From the NCBI GenBank assembly GCA_036507695.1, contig DATCIR010000267.1:1-10537 (forward strand): DNA of 10,537 nt. Direction: 5' to 3'. Position numbers and translations under genes: made by a program. Of this stretch, positions 6,336 to 10,537 are shown one piece after another. The stretch's first letter is position 1. Each line of letters opens with the position of its first letter. The DNA is from JAKEGK01 sp036507695. Lineage in GTDB: Bacteria; Pseudomonadota; Gammaproteobacteria; SZUA-152. The notes under the pieces were generated by a model. That model made no database searches. It was not told where the DNA came from and worked only from the letters and a program-made list of their open reading frames with translations.

Positions 6336-6404
6336 TTTGAATTCGTTGCGCCTTGGCGTTAAAGTTTTCAGCTATTAAATACCCGCAGATTTTTCTGACG
6401 AGGC
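6336..6404 (-). repeat. Dispersed intergenic repeat, copy B (inverted relative to copy A)
   Basis: This is the reverse-complement partner of 3285-3355: 6380-6404 matches 23 of 25 bases and 6336-6364 matches 25 of 29. It begins eight bases after the right end of the hairpin element and stops 14 bases before the terminator poly-A/T tract. Both copies lie just 3' of genes and in opposite orientation, flanking the 3.0-kb segment that holds the lipoprotein and DUF6502 genes. Confidence 0.68.
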
Positions 6405-6417
6405 TTAATTAGGCGTC

Positions 6418-6451
6418 AAAAAAAACCCCGCGATCACTCGCGGGGTTTTTT
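6418..6451 (-). terminator. Bidirectional Rho-independent terminator after the cold-shock gene
   Basis: CCCCGCG (6426-6432) and CGCGGGG (6439-6445) form a perfect 7-bp stem with loop ATCACT. Eight A bases precede it (6418-6425) and six T bases follow (6446-6451), so it can end transcription in both directions. It lies 22 bases past the stop of the leftward cold-shock gene. Confidence 0.93.
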
Positions 6452-6473
6452 AGAATTAAATCTAACAGGCTGA

Positions 6474-6674
6474 TTAGACTTTTACGTTAGCTGCCTGCGG
6501 ACCTTTGGGGCCATTTTCAACTTCGTAGGTGACTCGTTGGCCTTCAGCCAGCGTGCGGAAACCTTCGCTTGCAATGGCAGAGAAATGAACGAACACGTCC
6601 TTGCTGCCATCATCGGGGGAAATAAAACCGAAACCCTTGGATTCGTTAAACCATTTAACGGTACCTGTCGCCAT
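6474..6674 (-). CDS. Cold-shock protein, CspA family
   Basis: The 66-residue protein is a complete single cold-shock domain, the usual length. It binds single-stranded RNA and DNA and prevents RNA secondary structure. RNP1 is KGFGFI (13-18) and RNP2 is VFVHF (27-31). The start MATGTVKWFN and the ending PQAANVKV are typical. GAGG (complement of 6683-6686) lies 8 bases upstream of the ATG. The long AT-rich region before it suggests a cspA-like 5' leader. It is divergent from an rhlE-type helicase, and a strong terminator follows. Which csp paralogue it corresponds to cannot be told from sequence alone. Confidence 0.98.
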   Translation of the reverse strand: MATGTVKWFNESKGFGFISPDDGSKDVFVHFSAIASEGFRTLAEGQRVTYEVENGPKGPQAANVKV

Positions 6675-6840
6675 AGTAATTACCTCATAAAATGTTAATA
6701 AATAAAGTGGAAAGTGTTACAAATCTTACAAGGTAACTTACAGGAGATTACTTCGAAAGAACTTCTGACCAGTACCAGTAGAGAATGTAGCATGAAAAGT
6801 GTAGCGTACTTTTGTACAAAAACACTACCTTTTTGTTACT
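6675..6840 (-). promoter_or_regulatory. AT-rich leader/promoter region of the cold-shock gene
   Basis: This region upstream of csp is AT-rich and lacks any coding frame. It contains a perfect 12-bp palindrome, TTTTGTACAAAA (6810-6821). Three TTACA repeats lie at 6717, 6726 and 6738, and a tandem ACCAGT pair near 6767-6778. cspA-type genes usually have a long structured leader that acts in cold control, which fits this arrangement. I could not pick a single convincing -35/-10 pair; TACACT or TACATT hexamers on the leftward strand near 6786-6805 are candidates. The rest of the 547-bp gap, up to 7221, is described with the rhlE leader. Confidence 0.4.
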
Positions 6841-7059
6841 TGTCGCAAAAAAAAGTTCCTTTAAGGTAATAATCCTTTTATATTTAATAAGTTGGCGGTG
6901 ATTACCCGGTCAAATTCAGCCGCTCATCCAGCCGACAACGTGCTCAATAAACCATGGATAGCCCGAAAAAATAGCGGCCAAAACGCCTTTTTGGGAATAA
7001 AGGGCGTAAATAAAAGGCAAAAAATCGGCTTCAAAACCCCTTTTTAGCAATACTTCAGG

Positions 7060-7065
7060 TATACT
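7060..7065 (+). promoter_or_regulatory. Possible -10 (TATACT) for the rhlE-type gene
   Basis: TATACT matches the -10 consensus at five of six bases. Transcription would start near 7072, leaving a leader of about 150 bases before ATG 7222. The -35 position holds only a C/T-rich hexamer, so the promoter would be weak or activator-dependent. Between this site and csp (about 6841-7050) I see AT-rich sequence and one imperfect ACGCC/GGCGT hairpin (6983-7007) but no gene. Confidence 0.35.
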
Positions 7066-7088
7066 CCGCCTTTCCAAAAAAACAAATC

Positions 7089-7112
7089 GTACACTTCGGT
7101 CTGTACCTTTTT
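7089..7112 (+). terminator. Possible attenuator hairpin in the rhlE leader
   Basis: GTAC (7089-7092) pairs with GTAC (7103-7106) and AC with GT around a TTCG tetraloop (7095-7098), with a two-base bulge. CTTTTT follows at 7107-7112. It resembles a weak intrinsic terminator in the leader, about 17 bases after the proposed start. The short AU-containing stem makes it temperature-sensitive in principle. This is speculative. Confidence 0.3.
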
Positions 7113-7221
7113 AAAACGTAACGCGGTAATCCATCCCGATTCACCTCGAACCACACAGCGTTTCCGCCTAGACCGACCCAGCAGTGTATTGGGTAGGCCG
7201 ATCCCAGGAGAACATCGTAAC

Positions 7222-8601
7222 ATGTCATTTGAATCCCTCGGTCTCAGGGCCGAATTAGTCCGTGCTGTATCCGAAAAAGGTTATAGCACCCCTACTCCCA
7301 TACAGCGCCAGGCCATCCCGCCGATTCTCGAAGGGCGCGACGTCATGGGCGGCGCACAAACGGGCACAGGAAAAACCGCCGGTTTTACCCTGCCGCTGAT
7401 ACAGCGGTTAATGTTCACGAACAACCCGTCCACGAACAATCCATCAACGCACAAACCGTCAACCGGTAACCCAGGAAAAAGCCGCCGCACGATCCGCGCC
7501 CTGGTGCTGACCCCAACCCGGGAACTGGCCGCCCAGGTGAACGAAAGCGTGGAAATGTATGGCAAATATTTGCCGTTGAAATCCACCGTGATCTATGGTG
7601 GCGTGAAAATCAATCCACAAATACAAAAACTGCGTAACGGTGTCGACATCCTGGTTGCTACGCCCGGCCGATTGCTGGATCACGTCAACCAGAATACCGT
7701 AAACCTTTCAACAGTGGATATTCTGGTGCTTGACGAAGCGGACCGCATGCTCGACATGGGTTTTATTCGCGATATCCGCAAACTGCTGGCGCGGTTACCG
7801 AAGCAAAAGCAGACCTTGTTTTTCTCAGCCACACTATCTGGCGAAATTAAACAACTGGCGAATGAACTGTTAATCTCACCGGTCTTGGTTGAAGTGGCGC
7901 AGCGCAATACCGCATCAGAAATCGTGACCCAAGTCGTGCACCCGGTGGACAAAAATCGTAAACGCGAGCTGCTGTCCTTCCTGATTGGTTCAAAGAACTG
8001 GAAACAGGTACTGGTGTTCACGCGCACCAAGCATGGCGCCGACCGACTGTCTGAACAACTGATCAGCGATGGCATCAGGGCCGCCGCCATTCACGGCAAC
8101 AAGAGCCAGGGTGCGCGCACCAAGGCGCTGGCCGATTTTAAAGCCGGCAAATCGCGGGTACTGGTTGCAACGGATATCGCCGCGCGTGGACTGGACATAA
8201 CCCAGTTGCCACACGTGGTTAACTATGAATTACCGAATACCCCGGAAGATTACATCCATCGCATTGGCCGCACCGGACGCGCCGGCCATGAAGGTGAAGC
8301 CATGTCATTAGTATGTGTCGATGAATTAAAGTTACTGCAAGATATCGAACGTTTGCTGAGACGCGGCATTTCCAAAGTGGTCGTTGAGAATTTTGAACCC
8401 GATCTTTCCATTAAACCGGAACCCATCAATAAGGGACGCGGCAGACAGCAACAAGCCGCAAGAAAACCCGCGGCAAAGTCACCGGGTAAAAAAGCCGCAT
8501 CCGCCTGGAGTAATAATCAGCGTCCTTCCTTCAAGGGCCGATCGAACAACCAGGGCCGGTCGCAGAACCGCTCACGTCACAGTACACAAGGCGCGCGTTA
8601 G
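7222..8601 (+). CDS. rhlE: ATP-dependent RNA helicase, DEAD-box family, RhlE-type
   Basis: The 459-residue enzyme unwinds RNA duplexes using ATP and acts in ribosome assembly or mRNA turnover. All motifs are present: Q motif (F3, GYSTPTPIQ 20-28), Walker A AQTGTGKT (45-52), PTRELA (98-103), GG (126-127), TPGR (147-150), DEAD (171-174), SAT (202-204), VFTRT (265-269), ARGLDI (321-326) and HRIGRTGR (346-353). The start MSFESLGL is typical of RhlE. The tail from about 400 is rich in Lys, Arg, Asn, Gln and Ser and would bind RNA. A low-complexity insert of four NNPST-like repeats lies at 67-85. A TTG at 7189 would add 11 residues, but ATG 7222 has AGGAG (7206-7210) eleven bases upstream and begins at the family start. 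A terminator follows. It is divergent from csp, so cold induction is plausible. Confidence 0.96.
   Translation: MSFESLGLRAELVRAVSEKGYSTPTPIQRQAIPPILEGRDVMGGAQTGTGKTAGFTLPLIQRLMFTNNPSTNNPSTHKPSTGNPGKSRRTIRALVLTPTRELAAQVNESVEMYGKYLPLKSTVIYGGVKINPQIQKLRNGVDILVATPGRLLDHVNQNTVNLSTVDILVLDEADRMLDMGFIRDIRKLLARLPKQKQTLFFSATLSGEIKQLANELLISPVLVEVAQRNTASEIVTQVVHPVDKNRKRELLSFLIGSKNWKQVLVFTRTKHGADRLSEQLISDGIRAAAIHGNKSQGARTKALADFKAGKSRVLVATDIAARGLDITQLPHVVNYELPNTPEDYIHRIGRTGRAGHEGEAMSLVCVDELKLLQDIERLLRRGISKVVVENFEPDLSIKPEPINKGRGRQQQAARKPAAKSPGKKAASAWSNNQRPSFKGRSNNQGRSQNRSRHSTQGAR
7420..7476 (+). repeat. In-frame tandem 15-bp repeat in the helicase gene
   Basis: Three full 15-base units and one partial unit encode NNPST, NNPST, HKPST and GNPG (residues 67-85). 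They lie between motif I and motif Ia, in a surface loop. The units differ mostly at silent or mildly changed bases, pointing to an older duplication. Confidence 0.8.
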
Positions 8602-8625
8602 TCACATAACGCAATGAAACCAATC

Positions 8626-8657
8626 AAGGGCAGGGATTTCCGTCTCTGCCCTTTTTT
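8626..8657 (+). terminator. Rho-independent terminator after the helicase gene
   Basis: AAGGGCAG (8626-8633) pairs with CTGCCCTT (8646-8653), an 8-bp perfect stem with a 12-base loop. A run of six T bases (8652-8657) ends it. It lies 24 bases after the helicase stop. Confidence 0.9.
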
Positions 8658-8735
8658 ACTTAAGCCCCGCCTCAACACAATACCAATAAATACAGCCAAC
8701 AATACCGGCTAAAATAGTTACCAATTACGTTTAAC

Positions 8736-9248
8736 ATGGCATCCGTAGCAGCCATAACACCGACAGGCTTGACTGTGAAAAAAATTGCAATCTTTGCCGA
8801 TGTGCAAAACATTTATTACACCACCCGCCAGGCCTATGGCCGGCAATTTAATTACCGCAAACTTTGGCAACACATCAGCGCTCAAGGCGAGATTGTTTCC
8901 GCCACGGCGTATGCCATTGACCGCGGCGACGATAAACAACGCAATTTCCAGGATATACTCAAACAAATCGGCTTCACCCTGAAGCTTAAGCCCTTCATTC
9001 AACGCAGCGACGGCTCCGCCAAGGGTGATTGGGATGTTGGCATTACCATTGATGTGATGGAAGCCGCAAAAAACGTGGATGTCGTGGTATTGCTCTCCGG
9101 TGACGGCGATTTCGATCTATTGCTGGAAAAAATCAAAAACACCTATAGCGTTAGCGCTGAAGTCTATGGGGTGCCGGCGCTGACCGCCAAATCGCTGATT
9201 GAAGCCGCCAGCATCTATCACCCTATTGACGATGATTTTTTACTATAA
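8736..9248 (+). CDS. NYN-domain protein (LabA/DUF88-like), putative ribonuclease
   Basis: The 170-residue protein is essentially one NYN/PIN-like domain, a fold of metal-dependent RNases. The expected acidic residues are in place: FADVQN (20-25, Asp22 and Asn25), KGDWDVGITIDVM (96-108, Asp98, Asp100 and Asp106) and SGDGDFDLLL (121-130, Asp123 and Asp125). There is no signal peptide, so it is cytoplasmic. Family members usually start right at KKIAIFADVQN. Here the ATG at 8736 lacks a ribosome site, while GTG 8775 has AGG seven bases upstream and gives a 157-residue protein; GTG may be the true start. TAAAAT at 8710-8715 is a possible -10. The upstream terminator makes it a separate unit from rhlE. 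An RNase role fits the neighbouring RNA-acting genes but is inferred. Confidence 0.92.
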   Translation: MASVAAITPTGLTVKKIAIFADVQNIYYTTRQAYGRQFNYRKLWQHISAQGEIVSATAYAIDRGDDKQRNFQDILKQIGFTLKLKPFIQRSDGSAKGDWDVGITIDVMEAAKNVDVVVLLSGDGDFDLLLEKIKNTYSVSAEVYGVPALTAKSLIEAASIYHPIDDDFLL

Positions 9249-9553
9249 CGCCTGGATCGCACCCCACACACGAATAGATCTCGAACTCACTGAGCTATTA
9301 TCATCACAGTTATCGACATAGTTATCGCTATCGCGGCGCAATCTTTAACTCAGCGCATCGTTAGCGCGGTCACAAAAAACTGCACGCAGTAGGTCACCTG
9401 GAAAAAAATGCAGCGCAATCCGGGAAACCATTTAACTACAGATCCAATCCGGCATGAATTCGATATACCGGTACCCGGTTTCCAGGATTCCGCGTCACTG
9501 CACTGTAACTAAAACCAACTGCATCAGCCAATCACTTTAAAAAAGCCTCCTGG
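9249..9553. other. Intergenic region without a gene; one imperfect inverted repeat
   Basis: No coding frame with protein-like features is seen. AGTTATCG occurs twice (9308-9315 and 9320-9327). ATCCGGGAAACC (9418-9429) is inverted at GGTTTCCAGGAT (9477-9488) with one mismatch, and flanking TGCAG (9409-9413) pairs with CTGCA (9498-9502). These arms could fold into a long hairpin with about 47 bases between the inner arms. It lies 3' of both converging genes, so it may contribute to ending their transcripts, but there is no T run. No clear terminator is visible for the gene on the right. Confidence 0.5.
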
Positions 9554-10537
9554 TTAAAAACGCATAAGCGCCGCCGCATTCGTCAAATGCGTTGTGGCTT
9601 TTACAATTTGAATGTTGCGTGCGGTGTCGCTGGCGGCGGTGTTCATGGCTAGCTGGAATGACTCTACTGCCTTGTCCAGCTGTTTAACGGCATTGACGGG
9701 TAAACCACCGCTGTTATGAATATCACCTTCTTTTAGTACATCAATGGCATCTCGTGTATCGGCAATGGCGATTTGCAGGATTCGATGAATAACGTCGTCG
9801 GGATTGAGAGTTAGCGCCAATGCCTCAACTGCCCGGCTTGCCGCGGGTAGCGCCAGGTTTTCGATATTATCCAGGGCATTAATCACGCGCAGAAAGTTGG
9901 CGACACGGGTTATTTCCTCCGCGCTAAACGGGATGCTATTGCCGCTTGTTTGGAAAAATTCCGGGGAGTTATAAAAGGCGATGGCATCCTCGAGATTATC
10001 GATCATGTTGTTATGGAAAAAAGGCGCGGAGTCCGCCGCTTCCACAAGGCTGACAGTATTAAAAGTTTGATTGCCAAAGTTTTCGTCGATGAACCCGGGT
10101 TGTGCTTCCAGGGTTGCAAACGTGCCGGAAGGATTGGTCCCGAATCCGCCATCCACCGGACGCGGTTCATTGTTAACGGCAGTGTTTGAAAGGCGATTTT
10201 GCAGGAACAACTCGACGCCGGTGTTAAAGTTACGATTGCCCGGGTTGGCGCCCCCCTGGACATTGGCGCCGGCATTGCTATGGCAGTTGTTACAGGCTGT
10301 GGTGCCTGCCGGAATGCCATCACGAAACAGGATTTTACCCGCTTCAACCTCCGGATCCTTGAAGGTCAGCGCAGTCAGATTAAGTTCCTGCTCGCGTCCA
10401 ATGGAGAGCATGAACGCTTCAAGGGCATCAATCTCAACCGTGGTGGGTGCGCGGAAATCCGGCGCGGGACCATTAAAGTTGCGCGCTGGCGTTAACGGAT
10501 AATGTTGGACGATGGCACCCAGGATAAAATCCCGCAA
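9554..10537 (-). CDS. Di-heme cytochrome c peroxidase-like protein, C-terminal part (5' end outside window)
   Basis: The 327 visible residues are the C-terminal part of a longer exported c-type cytochrome. There is one heme site, CNNCH (visible residues 82-86). After it comes the segment DSAPFFHNNMIDNLEDAIAFY (169-189), like the GPYFHDG...TLEEAVxFY segment of MauG/bacterial cytochrome c peroxidases, where Met (here 178) is the usual axial ligand. The segment before the heme (DALEAFMLSIGREQELNL, 37-54) is typical of the linker before the second heme domain, so the first heme domain and signal peptide should lie beyond 10537. A roughly 100-residue helical C-terminal extension (225-327) follows the usual end of the domain and is not assigned. 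The codon at the window edge is a TTG, not a true start. Confidence 0.85.
   Translation of the reverse strand: MRDFILGAIVQHYPLTPARNFNGPAPDFRAPTTVEIDALEAFMLSIGREQELNLTALTFKDPEVEAGKILFRDGIPAGTTACNNCHSNAGANVQGGANPGNRNFNTGVELFLQNRLSNTAVNNEPRPVDGGFGTNPSGTFATLEAQPGFIDENFGNQTFNTVSLVEAADSAPFFHNNMIDNLEDAIAFYNSPEFFQTSGNSIPFSAEEITRVANFLRVINALDNIENLALPAASRAVEALALTLNPDDVIHRILQIAIADTRDAIDVLKEGDIHNSGGLPVNAVKQLDKAVESFQLAMNTAASDTARNIQIVKATTHLTNAAALMRF

Noticed and set aside
5913..6340. Open frames on both strands across the hairpin element (for example 6116-6340 and 5913-6314)
   Set aside because: They arise from the GC-rich inverted repeats; composition is Arg/Gly/Pro-rich without any domain.
6983..7007. 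ACGCC/GGCGT hairpin as a terminator
   Set aside because: The stem is short with a bulge and no proper T run follows on either strand.
7189..7221. TTG start adding 11 residues to the helicase
   Set aside because: The extension contains the ribosome-binding site of ATG 7222, and MSFESLGL is the normal family start.
9301..9330. AGTTATCG direct repeats as a CRISPR or iteron array
   Set aside because: Only two copies 12 bp apart, with no spacer structure or replication gene nearby.

Overview
The window looks like a chromosomal segment of a gammaproteobacterium. It encodes an outer-membrane Tsx-type channel with a C-terminal aromatic residue, a Tat-exported periplasmic protein, lipoboxes, a 66-residue CspA-type protein, an RhlE-type helicase and a DUF6502 protein. 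GC content is moderate, and intergenic regions carry structured repeats. I could not assign a genus. There are no rRNA, tRNA, CRISPR or transposase genes.

Left part (1-3233): a structured inverted-repeat element sits at the very edge. Next comes a leftward two-gene operon, a Tsx/OmpK-type outer-membrane nucleoside channel followed by a BMP-family periplasmic binding protein. It is divergent from an FCD-type GntR regulator. The shared intergenic region has a perfect GTTGTATACAAC palindrome of the type FCD regulators bind. Together these look like a regulated nucleoside-type uptake unit spanning outer membrane and periplasm. The ABC ATPase and permeases are not in the window.

Middle part (3234-6473): an intergenic repeat is followed by a leftward lipoprotein with a vWA-like fold that appears to have lost its metal site. 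It is divergent from a DUF6502 gene, which is translationally coupled to a tiny lipoprotein carrying a GGISGTG motif. The 158-bp gap between the divergent genes holds three ATGGGA-N6-TCCCAT-type palindromes spaced about two helical turns apart, with a leftward promoter embedded in them. This is the most unusual regulatory structure in the window. Immediately downstream is a 230-bp multi-hairpin MITE-like element. Next to it is a second, inverted copy of the repeat seen near 3.3 kb.

Right part (6474-10537): a cold-shock protein gene and a divergent rhlE-type DEAD-box helicase share a 547-bp intergenic region containing long leaders. Then come a NYN-domain (LabA/DUF88-like) putative RNase and an apparently featureless 300-bp gap with one inverted repeat. 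Last is the C-terminal part of a cytochrome-c-peroxidase-like gene cut by the window edge. The csp, rhlE and NYN genes plausibly all act on RNA, but only csp and rhlE share a regulatory region.

All function calls come from motif recognition by eye. No database search was run.
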